From Hemileia vastatrix (Eukaryota; Basidiomycota; Pucciniomycetes; Pucciniales; Zaghouaniaceae), in contig JASXTE010000009.1 of NCBI GenBank assembly GCA_030280995.1, positions 34,952,001 through 35,016,000 on the forward strand: DNA of 64,000 nt, read 5' to 3'. The notes under the pieces are model-generated. The model was not told where the DNA came from, ran no database searches, and worked only from the letters and a program-made list of their open reading frames with translations. How positions within the stretch are numbered: position 1 is the stretch's first letter; each line of letters starts with the position of its first letter. This document shows, one piece after another, positions 43,862 through 54,764 of the stretch. Both the position numbers and the translations under genes were made by a program.

Positions 43862-44728
43862 TTACCTCAAGCCCCCATTCAAACCAGCTTCCAATTTCCG
43901 TAATACCTCATCATTGCTACTGGTAACCACTCCATCATCAACATGGAGCCATACAACTCCTGTAGAACTTTTGTCCTTAATAATGTATAGGCTTGTATCA
44001 TATTGACTAGCAGAAAATCTATGTGATTTAAGCTTGTCAGCTATATGGAGCCACCAGCAGCAGGTAGCTTGCTTGGTGCCATATAATGCTTTGTGCAATT
44101 TCAAAACGTTACAGGGTTTAAAAAGAGTCATTCCTTGTGGAGGTTGAATCCATAAGTTCTCTTCAACGGTGCTATGTAAATAAGCAGCAGTGACATCAAA
44201 AAATCTGATTTTCCAGCCATACATTGCAGCTAAGGTTAAGAGTATTTGTTGAGATGCAAAGGTAGCTGTTGGCGCAAATGTATCTCTATAGTCAATGCCT
44301 TCGCATTGTTGAAAACCTTTGGCCACAAATCTGGCCTTGAATTTTAAAGGAGAGCTTTCACATGAATTTTTAATTGTGAATACCCATTTACCCTTGAGCG
44401 GAACAACCCCTGGTGGAGGGGAAAATTCAGACCATACTTTTAGTCAAGACATATTTTCCATCTCAGAATCAACTGCTTTTTGCCAGTTTTCTGCATTATT
44501 AGATTTCATGGCTTGAGCATATGTAGACGGAACAGCAATGGGTGAGCGAAAGTAGACTAGCTGCATCAATTCAACACATTGATTTTGTTCATCAATAGTT
44601 TTCTCTGCTGCAAAATCTCTGTAAGCAAATGAGTTTAAAATGGAACTTAAAGAGCCCTTTGAAATAGGAGGAGGTGAAGAACAAGCAATTTCATGAGCGT
44701 CTTGTGGACCACCATGAAATTTTACCAT
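43862..44728 (-). CDS. Copia-3 reverse transcriptase (one in-frame stop)
   Basis: A copia RT on one frame: FVAKGFQQCEGIDYRDTFAP, FFDVTAAYLHSTVEENLW, LYGTKQATCCWW and active site WLHVDDGVV. A TGA at 44446-44444 sits in NMS-stop-LKVW, where Copia-1 has NMSKMKVW, so CGA to TGA is plausible. The frame ends at 43862 within the RT and continues shifted. The link to integrase (44729-44890) is also broken. Confidence 0.88.
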
Positions 44729-44890
44729 TGCAGATTCAAATAATCATCCAGATTCTTTGTGCCAGAAAATCCAACCATAGTTGTTTTGTGAATACCCTAT
44801 GGATCTGCATTCAATAGCACGGTTGTCCAATTTGGTTCTTATTTCTTTATGAACATGAAAAAATTCTTTTTCTCCAAAGATGCGCATGTT

Positions 44891-45963
44891 TTAAAAGTTG
44901 GGTTTGGTGCCAACAATCATTTGGAGTTGTGCGGAAGTAGTTATTTTACTATTTGGGAGTCTATTGTGAACAAATGAGGCCCACTTGTATGACATACCCC
45001 AAAAACATTTAGGTAATCCACTTGCCAGTAATGATGTACGAGCAATGTCCCCTACTGTGCGGTTGAATCTTTCAGCTGTTCCATTTTGTCCAGCATGATA
45101 AGGCATAGTTACTTTGTGAATAGCTCCAATGGTTGAGAGGAAAGTTTTCATGGCATTGCTATGGAATTCACCTTCATCAGTACGTAAAACCTGAAGATTT
45201 TTACCAGTGGCAGTAGTTAGTTTATTGAGAAAAGTTTTGAAAGAATCCATTGCATCACTCTTATTTTTTAACATAAAAACTTTGCCATATGTTGAGTAAG
45301 ATTCCCAGAAGAGAGCAGCCAATTTATATCCCCCAATAGCTTCATCTTTAATAGGACCAATGAGTTCACCTACTACTAGAGAAAGCATTGATTCAGGCCC
45401 CAATTCATGTTGTGCGGTAGTTTTCCTGGTGCTTTTTGCAATGGCGCAATCAGCACAGTCAAATTTACCCTTAGGACATTCTGGGGGAAGTCCAACACCC
45501 AAGTTATTTTTAATAAGATTTCGAAGGACTCGATCACTTGTGTGACCCAATAGACGGTGCCAGTCCAATAAGGATCCTGGGGCAGCATATGAACAATGGA
45601 TGGTAGCAGAGTTGAAATTGTCAATAAACAATTTTGAGAAAGATATGGGGCTTTCCATGTCAACATTGTAAGAGGAAATAATATTCATTGATGGGCAAGA
45701 TGTAATGTTAAAATCTTTAATGGTATTTACAAGCCATCTATGCCCACTAACATCAATATTAGCCATTAAAATATTTTTATTTTTTGTAGAAAGTATGAAT
45801 TCTTTTTCTTGAGACATAGAGAAAGTCATTCCTGCTTTAACTAAATCAAATAAAGAGATTAAAGTTGTCCTTGCTTGAGGACAGAAGAATACGTTTTTGA
45901 TGATAATAACATAATTCAATCCCATCACTTTTAAGTCACCGGTACCAATGATGAAAGAAGGCA
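44891..45963 (-). CDS. Copia-3 protease end, GAG-pre-integrase and integrase
   Basis: From the end of the protease (VPSFIIGTGDLKVMG) through GAG-pre-integrase (DWHRLLGHTSDRVL...CADC) to the integrase core. The second and third catalytic residues are present (LRTDEGEF; GQNGTAERFN), but the first Asp is Glu in VVGELIGPI (Copia-1: VVSDLVGPM), which should disable it. The beginning of the protease is beyond the insertion at 45970-47188. Confidence 0.9.
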
Positions 45964-45969
45964 CACCAT

Positions 45970-47188
45970 TGTAGACTGTTCTAAAGCACTAAGCAGTAGA
46001 AACAATGCGAGATGGGTTGGTTCTCCTCTTAAATTTCTAAAAAGAAGCACCTGCCACTCTTATTTTTAAAGACAGCACAATAATGTGTAACACTAATATT
46101 TGATTAGAAAGTTTATAAGATGAGAGATGAGTTTTAGAGATCAGGAAAACAAGTGTTACTATTTTGATATTTCTATTCTTAATAAGCGCTAATATCCACA
46201 GCTACTCCCTCTTGAAGCACTCTCTTTGAATATGCCTTATTATAGCGATAAAATAACTCTTATAATAGTCAATCCTACTATATCTATATATTCTCTCTAT
46301 GTTGCGCTCTTTCACTATGCTATATGAAATAAACACACAGACGCACGAATGATAAAAGACTCAGAAAAAAATCTCTAATTCACTATTCTATTTTACTTAT
46401 ATATATATATATCTTCTCTTCTAAAGACTCTCTATATTTATCAAATAGTCCTCTTTTTTATATTTTTCCAGTACTCAAGACACAGTTCCCTAGTGGATCT
46501 TCAGTGCTGGCTCTAGCACCATATTAGTAAAACAATAGCTAATCTATTAGTAAACTATGTACACTGCTTGTAACACCTACGACACCTAAAAAATACCCTA
46601 TGATTACTAACACTAGTATTAACTTGTTTCACTCATACTCCACATATGCCCTTTTGACTATACCTTCATTTTTGTTTCAGCGCTATTTTCAGTTTTGACC
46701 CATTCTAACGCTGATCCTAGCTGCCTTGACTCTTGGGTAGTTTTGTGATTGAGTCCCCGATCTCCTTTCTTTAATACTAAGTTCATAGCCCTGACAATTC
46801 ACTTAACTAGTTAGCCTCCCGTATTACCTGTTTCAGTAAGTTACCCAACTAGCCGTGGTACAGTATACTATGCACTTGAGTCGTCCTTAAGCCATAACTC
46901 TCTTCTTAATGTGTAACACATAATTATTGGAAAGTCCAAATCCATATTTTTTAGTGTTTTATGGTCCTAAATCAATAAAACACAATTCCCCATTGTGCGG
47001 CACATCTTGCTGCAAAATCCGAGTGCACAGACACTTAATCCTTTTACGCACTTCCATTTCCTTTGTTCTTTGAAATACACAAATACATACTATATTTTAG
47101 CACTTCCTACTGCGCTAACTTCCTTTGTTCTTCCTGGACACCACGCGCTGATTGGTCTAAAATTATGCTACCTGTGAGGCGCGTACCA
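45970..47188. mobile_element. 1.2-kb insertion in Copia-3 protease, probably a solo LTR
   Basis: Starts TGTAGACTG and ends GCGTACCA, flanked by CACCAT (45964-45969) and CACCGT (47189-47194). Removal restores the protease frame TTNGVPSFIIGTG. TG...CA ends, length and absence of frames fit a solo LTR of an element not otherwise seen here. TAATGTGTAACAC occurs twice inside (46080, 46908). Confidence 0.6.
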
Positions 47189-47194
47189 CACCGT

Positions 47195-47507
47195 TAGTGG
47201 TAACCTTGACCGGAATATGTGTAGAAATTGGTTTGTAGTTGAAAATTAAACTTACATCACCTGTGACATGGTGAGTAGCACCACTATCAAGAATCACTTC
47301 AGAGCCAGATGCTGTAGATTCAGCACACCATTCAATGCTTTTCAAGTCAATGTGATTGACCGCCGTTGCTAAGGCTTCCATGGAACTAGAGTCTACCTCA
47401 ATAATGTCATCACCTGCCTCTGTGAATTTAGCATAAATTTTTCCTTTAGAGTAATTGGTAGATTTAGATGAACAACTTAAACTTAAAATCTTCTGCTGTA
47501 AATCATA
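47195..47507 (-). pseudogene. Copia-3 protease, N-terminal part
   Basis: Carries the active site VILDSGATHHVTGD and the following PVKVTTNG. It is interrupted after TTNG by the 1.2-kb insertion and continues at 45963. Upstream residues link it to Gag with a stop or frameshift near 47500. Confidence 0.85.
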
Positions 47508-48332
47508 TTAGAGCTTCAATGAGGCATTGTAAAATGGAGAGCGTTGATTATAGGGGCAGTCTGGTAACATATGTTTGGTTGAGTGGCAATCAAAACATTT
47601 TTGTTGAGCATTGGCTGGGCAGTATGAACTGACAAGTCTTTGACGGGGTATTTTTCCTTTAAAGGCATTTACATTTATTTGAGAGATATTGGGCAATTCA
47701 TGTGCCTTTTTGATGAGTGAAATATTAGTCTTGGCGGTTAAAATTTCAGTGAAGAAATTGTCTGAAGACATAGTGAGAGCATCTCTGTGCAATTCTTTGG
47801 CTCTACTAATATCAGTGGAAAGATCTTCCTACAAGAGGGGAAGTAAGACATGGGCCATAATAGCCTTTACAGAGGAGTTAGTAAACTCAAAACCAGTGCT
47901 TATTATTGTGTCTATTGTTTCTTGAACATTATCCCAGTTTTTTGTGACCAAAACACAAGGTTGAGAAGATATTGAGATTAGTGGTTTGAAAAGAGAGAGG
48001 CAAAATGTATGAGTAGCTTGGTTAAATTTCTTGTAGAGGGTAAGATAGGCAGCACTACAAGAGCAGTCTGGGTCAATGAGATGTTCCAGGGCAGTGTCAA
48101 TAGTGTTGACTATGATTGTACGTGCCATGAAATCAGAAATATTGCCAGGGGAGCTGGTAGTATCACTGAGGTCATAATTGGTGGTACCCACAAAATCGGT
48201 CATGACGGCACAAATCTTCCAGTCCCAGTCAAGCCAGTTGCTTCCATCAGCTTTCAGCTTTGTCACACCATCAGTTGCTTTTGAGACACCAGCAAAAGAT
48301 TTACGACAACATTCAATGTCATCAAGGGTCAT
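47508..48332 (-). CDS. Copia-3 Gag
   Basis: Starts MTLDDIECCRKSF, then KLKADGSNWLDWDWKI (UBN2/copia Gag start). The capsid-like body has FMARTIIVNTIDTALEHLI and ends its first frame at 47829. A second in-phase or nearby frame (47792-47508) carries the zinc knuckle CFDCHSTKHMLPDC. One break separates the two. It is more intact than the Copia-2 Gag. Confidence 0.85.
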
Positions 48333-48676
48333 AGGAGGTCAAGAAGAAGGCTCCTGAATTTCAGAGGTTGATTCTCCCTTGATAGATTAATGGGGTGGAG
48401 TGTTGTGCTTGGAAGGGGAGGTGGTTGAATGAGTGGTGGGTAATATAGAAGGAGTAGTAAAATCAGGGACAGCTTCTTTTGATTGGGTATGATGAGGGTT
48501 ATTAGGAATATAATATTGAGAGGGGGACCAACTCGGTGTATTGGTCAAGTAGATAAAGGGGAAGATTACCACCTTGGTGTAGTGGTTTCAAAAATGGTTT
48601 AGCGTTGGGCAATGTGCCGGAGGGGACTCAAATCTTGTGAGTGTATGCTTACTTCTTTTTTATTGATGAGCACTAA
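48333..48676 (-). other. Copia-3 leader and Pro/Ser/Thr-rich region
   Basis: Between primer site and Gag. It contains a 61-codon Pro/Ser/Thr-rich frame (48572-48387), comparable to the Copia-2 leader frame. Whether it is translated with Gag is unclear. Confidence 0.5.
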
Positions 48677-48691
48677 CAAGGGACCATAACC
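48677..48691 (-). promoter_or_regulatory. Copia-3 primer binding site
   Basis: On the minus strand GGTTATGGTCCCTTG directly follows the LTR end ACTACA. It is complementary in type to the anticodon arm of initiator tRNA-Met, as in copia. Confidence 0.7.
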
Positions 48692-48867
48692 TGTAGTTGT
48701 GTGTCAGTAACAAACTCTGAGAAGAATCAGTAATTGCATTACTTTACCTGTAGTTGTGCATCAGTAACAAACTCCAAGAAGAATCGGAGTTAGTAAAATG
48801 CGCAATCTACAGTTAATATACAAGAGTGATGTGGTAGCTATGTAATCTTATGTCTATGTACATAACA
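48692..48867 (-). repeat. Copia-3 right (5') LTR
   Basis: 176 bp, TGTAGTTGTG...TACATAACA, with the internal tandem 57-bp unit. Followed by duplication GTTCT (48868-48872). Confidence 0.9.
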
Positions 48868-48872
48868 GTTCT

Positions 48873-49590
48873 CACTACTTCTTTAAAGGAAATGGATTTT
48901 GGTGCTGATAGCTGGACAGAAGAGAAAGATAATAAAGATTGTCAAGGAGTTTTTGATTCTGGTGCAACCCATCATTTCACTGGTGATGTACGTCTTCTCT
49001 CTGACTTCATAAGTTTGACAACTCCTATTCCAGTCAAAACAGAAACTGATTCTGGTTCTTCTTTCATTAAGGGCTATAGAAACTTTTTCATTAAAGGATG
49101 TGGATTAGAATTAGTTAAAATAATAGGTGTTTTTATTGTGACAGAGAAAAATCTACTCTTATTTATATTTTTGATATTTAAGATAATGGAATTTCTCTTT
49201 CATTTAATTAAAATCATTATTATATTATTTCAAATGAAAAAAATATTATTTTTTGATCATAAATCTTCTTCTGGTCAAAAATGGACAGTTGATCTAGTTT
49301 ACCCATGTGATCTAGAGACCAATATTTTTGAAATAAATTATTTTAACTCTTTATCATCAGCTACCCTTCCTGCACTGTTTGTTCCCTCACCCCCTTAAAA
49401 AATACCTTATCCCACAGAGGTTCCTGATTCAATCATGAATTGGCATTGTCATCTTGGCCACACTAGCACCAGAGTTCTATGAAGGATTGCCCAAAAAGTT
49501 CTTTGAACCAATGCACCATCTTATGTTCCTTCTTGAATATTACACTGTGATATTTGTGCTGTGTAAAAAAGAAATTAGAAGAATACATGC
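48873..49590 (+). pseudogene. Copia-2 protease and GAG-pre-integrase, decayed
   Basis: Protease motif VFDSGATHHFTGDVRLLSD; later KWTVDLVYPCDLETN as in Copia-1. After 49398 stops and shifts break the GAG-pre-integrase (LGHTSTRVL...). The joint with gag at 15294 is continuous once Copia-3 is removed. Confidence 0.85.
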
Positions 49591-50145
49591 ATGGCATCCA
49601 AGTGTACCCATGAAATCATGGATCTAGTGATTTCTGATTTAGTAGGGCCCATGGTTGATGTCACAGATAAGGGTGAGGTTTATGTGGCAACCATCAGAAA
49701 ATGTTTTTCAACTTATGGTGAAATATTTGTTCTAAGGAAGAAGTCAGATGTTGTTGATGCATTTATCAATTTCAAAACTAGATTAGAAAATATCACCAAC
49801 TACTGTCTCAAAATCTTCAGGACTGACAATGGCAAAGAATACATGAACAAGAAACTCTCTGAATACCTCTCCCAACATGGTATCCTCCATGAACACTATA
49901 TGCCTTATCCTCATGAACAAAATTGAATGGCTGAGCAATTCAACAAGACTATTGGTGAAATTTCTAGGACCATTCTTCTTGCTTAAAACCTGCCTACCAG
50001 TTTATGGACTTTTGCTTATTGTTGGGCTTCTCATATTCACAATAAATTACCTAATGTGAAAGTTACCAACAGTACCCCATATCAAATCATTTTCAACAAA
50101 AAGGAAGACTTGTCACCTGTCAAAATCTTTGGTCAGTAGGTATAT
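49591..50145 (+). pseudogene. Copia-2 integrase, decayed
   Basis: LVISDLVGPMVDVTDKG with catalytic Asp, FRTDNGKEYMNKKL with the second, then HEQN-stop-MAEQFNKT around the third. Further stops follow (SLLA-stop-NLP). Near-parallel to Copia-1 573-1250. Confidence 0.88.
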
Positions 50146-51107
50146 GTGCACATTCCAACTGAAAAAAGGAAAAGAATGGAGGTTTGGGCCATGCATAGCA
50201 GGGTTATTGGTTTTATAGATGGTGGTAAAGGATTGATATTTTGGCATCCAGAATATAATTCTTTTTTTCAGTCAGGATTGCCAAATTTAATTCCTGAAGG
50301 AGAAGAAGACAATACCAAAAAACTCACAGTATCACATCTAGCCGCATCTCAGTCTAAAGGTGATTTGTCATTTATTTTGAATCATTTGAAATTCGGTGAT
50401 TTATAGCTGAAGAAGCTATTGCTGCCCAAGATGTTATTGTTGATTTCATTAACAATAATGCTTGTGACCTTTCTGATTGACTACCATAAACTTTCAAACA
50501 AGCAATGAGGTGACCAGATGCAGATGAATGGAAATCAGATTGTCTTCAAGAATTAGACAACATGTCTAATATGAAATAATGGGATATTGTTCCTCTTCCT
50601 CTTGCAAAATCTCTCACAGGTGCTTGATGGGTTTTTTCTCTCAAAATAGATGAGCTTGGAAAGATCATCAAGCATAAGGCACACTATGTGGCTAAGGGTT
50701 TTAAACATATTGAAAGTATTGATTTTAACAGCCCTTTTTGTCACAAATCTACTTTTCTTTCCCTGAAATTGATTCTCACTCTTACTGCTACCTACAACTG
50801 GCATGTCAAAACTTTTGATGTCACTGAAGCCTATATCCATAGTGATCATGAGGAAGAAATTTATGTCAAGCAGTCTGAAAGTTTTAGTCTGTTAATTTAA
50901 CTCATGTCTGAAAATTTAAAAAAGCTCTATATGGTACTAAGCAAACATCCAGGGGTTAATGGAAACATCTCAGAAAAATTCAGGCAAATTTAGGTTAAAA
51001 ATCAAGCAATCAGGATGCAAGTGTATATGTGCTAGCAAAAGATGGTTTCAAGGGGATTTTGTGGATTCATGTGGATGATGGTGTGGTGGTAGGGAGTAGT
51101 GATGCGG
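50146..51107 (+). pseudogene. Copia-2 RT, N-terminal part, decayed
   Basis: HIPTEKRKRME then VIGFIDGGKGLIFWHPE, the same segment into which Gypsy-1 inserted in Copia-1 and here uncut. Then RT pieces HYVAKGFKHIESIDF, WHVKTFDVTEAYIHSDHEEE and WIHVDDGVVVG. At least eight stops. Interrupted at GCGG (51104-51107) by a solo X LTR. Confidence 0.87.
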
Positions 51108-52201
51108 TGTGGTCTTCCAACATTGGCAGGGGCCTTTGTTGTGTGATTTGGCGCTGTTTGTGCATGTCCTAATGGACATCTGTTAAGGAACTGGGTATTT
51201 TTCTGGTTTTATTCAGCGGATATTGGGTCTGCAGGTATGTGGGTACTATCATTGGATAGCCTTAGTTTTTCTCTATATTTTATGTCTTGAAGACATTTTT
51301 CATATTCAAAGTTTTAAGGGGTCATTTCCTCATTTTTCATTTATAAAAGATAGCTGTTTAATTTTGTTTTTCATGTTTTATGGGCTAACCTTAAGTCTTA
51401 GGGTTAAGTGCTTTGTACCATTGGATAGAGCTAATTTTTCTCTATATTTCATGTCTCAATGTTGTTATAGTGAAATTCCGTGTTTTAAAGGTTTTAGTAG
51501 TTGTAGCTAATTTTTCTAAGTAGATTAGTTGTTTTTATTGGTTTTCTGGCTTCAGGGAGACTGGGCCGCTTCAGGCGGCACCTCCGACGTCGGGCGACCC
51601 GCCCGCTTCTGTTTTAGAAGGTTGGGGAGCGCTTCAGGAGGGTTTTTTATTCAATTTGGTGGGTACAGGCACCAGATTGGTGGGTGCGCATGGGCTCTTA
51701 GTTAGTGGTCTGTGTGTACATAGTGAATAAGACAGTTTGGGGCAACCTTAATCATCATACAACCATCCGGAGGTGATATCATTGTTCCTCACTCAGTTTT
51801 CACTGTTTTCTGGCCACAATTTGGCTGTGTTTGTTGCAAGTGAGTTCTTCATTTAACTTAACTTTGGCAACTGTTTTCTCTGTTATAGTCTTGCAATCTA
51901 TAGCGAGTATTATTACTGTCTCTGGTGTGGATTTGCAGCCTACATCAAGTATCTTTGCTGTCTCTGGTGTGGACATTGTTCTACATTTCAGTTCTTTGGT
52001 CTGGTAGTCTGTCTGGTGACTACTTTTTTGGCTCATCAACCAGTCAAGTGTGTTGAAAAGGGGCTTTAGCAAAACAGGAACCAACTTACTTTAGCAAGTA
52101 AATCTCACTCTATTTTTCTAAATAAACAGGGGATTTTCTCTCTGGTTTTTCTCCAACTCCCTTGGTCAAGGCCTATAGCTAGTACTATAGGATTGTCTAC
52201 A
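51108..52201 (+). mobile_element. Solo LTR of the X family
   Basis: 1094 bp, TGTGGTCTTCC...GATTGTCTACA, flanked by GCGG (51104-51107; 52202-52205). Joined flanks read GTGATGCGGTTCTGAGG, matching Copia-1 at 12260. It has the full GC-rich block absent from the X 3' LTR. Confidence 0.92.
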
Positions 52202-52350
52202 GCGGTTCTGAGGGAGTTAGAAATAGATATGGGAAGTAGTTCAAAGGTAAAATGTTCTGATGATATCTCTTCTATTATTGGTCCAGCAGTTTCATGATGT
52301 CCCAATGGTTTTACTATCCAATAACCAGCTCTTGTCAACAAAATTCTTAA
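52202..52350 (+). pseudogene. Copia-2 RT fragment between solo LTR and Harbinger
   Basis: Short piece corresponding to Copia-1 12265-12415 (VLRELEIDMGSS..., later NKILN). It continues at 56450 with TAATGAACACAATACAACTAG. Confidence 0.8.
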
Positions 52351-52659
52351 TAGGGGGTGTCAGTTCTGGCAAATCCGCACTTACAAATCCGCACTTAAAT
52401 TTGACCAAATCCGCACTTAAATAAGTGCGGATTTCCAAAACACACTAGCCCCAATACTGGTGGATTTCAAAATGAAATAAGTCACTTATTTCACTCAAAT
52501 CCGCACTTTCTCAACCAAAAGTGCTGATTTCACCATCAAGTCCCATTTCACTGATTTGTCAGCATCATCCCATTCATACGCAGCACTCCGCAGAATAACA
52601 CTTCATAACTCAAAACATCGTACATCACTTACATCTTCATATCATATCATATAAGAGTT

Positions 52660-53200
52660 ATGCCTTCCTCACTTTCAAATCGTGATAAATTACATAAAGC
52701 AATGACTTTCATGGCTCTTGAACTGCTCTTGGACTCTGATTGCGATTCTGATTCTGATCTAGAAGAAGATTTTGTCTTTTTATCAAAAATGGCCACGAAA
52801 CGTTACCTTCTTCCCAGAAAGCCTCAAGTACTTCATACCCCCAAGTACACCATCCAAACACTTCTTAACCTATCTACACCCAGTTTTAGACAGCTGTTCA
52901 GGACTTCTCAGGAATGTTTCCTTAAATTGCTTGAGCTTATTCAGGATCATCCCATATTTCACAATAATTCTCAAAAAGAACAACGACATCCTTCAATTCA
53001 ATTGGCCATCACACTATGTCTTTTGGGTTCAAATGGTAATGGAGCCGCTTTGAAACGTTTAGAAAATGTCTTTGATTTAGGGTATGGTTCAGTTAACACT
53101 TCTACCAAACAATGTATCACTGCCATCAACTCCTTGGAATCTCAACTTCTCACCTGGCCAACAAAAATGAAATCGCATATTTTCAGCAAACGCATATTTT
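52660..53200 (+). pseudogene. Harbinger transposase, N-terminal fragment
   Basis: ATG 52660 (MPSSLSNRDKLHK). FRQLFRTSQECFLKLLELI, QLAITLCLLGSNGNGAALKR and VFDLGYGSVNTSTKQCITAI are the helical N-terminal part typical of fungal Harbinger-type transposases. Similarity to the family ends near 53170. The DDE catalytic domain expected next is absent and is replaced by a 123-bp tandem array and AT-rich DNA. Not an active enzyme. Confidence 0.82.
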
Positions 53201-53264
53201 TTCAGTCACTCTCTTTTTTTTCTTCACTCATATCCGTTTTCTCCTCTCTTCCTACATCACTCAA

Positions 53265-53885
53265 TCAATTTCACTTATATTTCTTTTTTCTCAACTCATC
53301 TCTCCAGGTAAGTCATTTTATTCTTTTTAAACAGAGTGTGAAAATAGGAGGATGAACTCTGTTCTTCGGGCGAAGAACAGAGTTCACTTCCATTCACTTA
53401 TATTTCTTTTTTCTCAACTCATCTCTCCAGGTAAGTCATTTTATTCTTTTTAAACAGAGTGTGAAAATAGGAGGATGAACTCTGTTCTTCGGGCGAAGAA
53501 CAGAGTTCACTTCCATTCACTTATATTTCTTTTTTCTCAACTCATCTCTCCAGGTAAGTCATTTTATTCTTTTTAAACAGAGTGTGAAAATAGGAGGATG
53601 AACTCTGTTCTTCAGGCGAAGAACAGAGTTCACTTCCATTCACTTATATTTCTTTTTTCTCAACTCATCTCTCCAGGTAAGTCATTTTATTCTTTTTAAA
53701 CAGAGTGTGAAAATAGGAGGATGAACTCTGTTCTTCGGGCGAAGAACAGAGTTCACTTCCATTCACTTATATTTCTTTTTTCTCAACTCATCTCTCCAGG
53801 TAAGTCATTTTATTCTTTTTAAACAGAGTGTGAAAATAGGAGGATGAACTCTGTTCTTCGGGCCAAGAACAGAGTTCACTTCCAT
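53265..53885. repeat. Five tandem copies of a 123-124-bp unit with palindrome
   Basis: Units start near 53269, 53393, 53516, 53640 and 53763. Each has GAACTCTGTTCTTCG, a 2-bp centre and its exact reverse complement (the last copy has one change), and CTCTCCAG directly joined to GTAAGT, that is, an acceptor touching a donor. Very high identity between units implies recent expansion. Confidence 0.92.
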
Positions 53886-54334
53886 AAAATATTAGCTGAA
53901 AATGTAAAATTATTGTTTTTCCATCAAAGAAAATTCTTTAAAATTTTTTGTATTATTACATGATTGAGTTCTAATGCAGCGAGCATGTTGTTAGAGCATT
54001 ATTGCCCCTCTTAGTAACTCAATCAAGTAATATATACAAAAAAATAACCAAATATTTAATATTCTTCCATAAATTTTTAATAAATAAATATGATATTTCA
54101 ATTTATGAAATTAAAGTAATGGGCCCATGACCTTGTGTTGTATAAATGGTAATCATGATAACATTAATTTGTTTCATGGGGTTCCTCTAGCCTATACCTG
54201 TGGAAAGTCCCAAACCTAGTTTCTAGACTTGATCTGCATTTTGGCTTAAGGAATTGTCATTACTTTAAAAGTAGTATACTTGACATATCTTATTTATATA
54301 TTAATTAATTTATGTAATTATATTAAATTTTGAT

Positions 54335-54605
54335 GACTTTCACCCTTTACTTCAATAAAATGCAGGCGAGGGTATTGCCAATTTTTTAAATCTGACATGT
54401 GAAATTGATGACTTAGAAAAATTTGGTGGTACCCACCCCTTGTTTCAATAAAATGCAGGGGAGGGTATTGCCAATTTTTTAAATCTGACATGTGAAATTG
54501 ATGACTTAGAAAAATTTGGTGGTACCCACCCCTTGTTTCAATAAAATGCAGGGGAGGGCATTGCCAATTTTTTAAATCTGACATGTGAAATTGATGACTT
54601 AGAAA
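54335..54605. repeat. 93-bp tandem repeat, nearly three copies
   Basis: Anchor TTCAATAAAATGCAGG at 54351, 54444 and 54537. Because 93 is a multiple of 3, the minus strand shows a repeating 31-codon frame, which is a by-product. The surrounding 53886-54764 is otherwise AT-rich and empty. Confidence 0.85.
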
Positions 54606-54764
54606 AATTTAGATAAGCAAACTTATTGACTAGAAAGTAAAGATAGAAAATTTTTATTATACATTCAAATTTTTGTCAAAAATAACGTACTATATTCTTT
54701 TCCTTTTATAAGTCAGCATATAAGAAAATATTACCAAAATTAAATTAACTAGAAAAACAATTTA

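Larger units (their letters stand above)
15300..48867 (-). mobile_element. Copia-3, Ty1/copia element on the minus strand, containing X
   Basis: It is flanked by the 5-bp duplication GTTCT (15295-15299 and 48868-48872). Both LTRs measure 176 bp once X is removed from the left one. Reading right to left: LTR, copia-type primer site, gag, protease, integrase, RT, RNase H, purine tract, LTR. X (15410-42844) sits inside the left LTR, and a 1.2-kb solo-LTR-like insertion sits in the protease. Confidence 0.9.

Noticed and set aside
54318..54584. Protein with three 31-residue repeats
   Set aside because: It arises from a 93-bp tandem DNA repeat and there is no support beyond the repeat.
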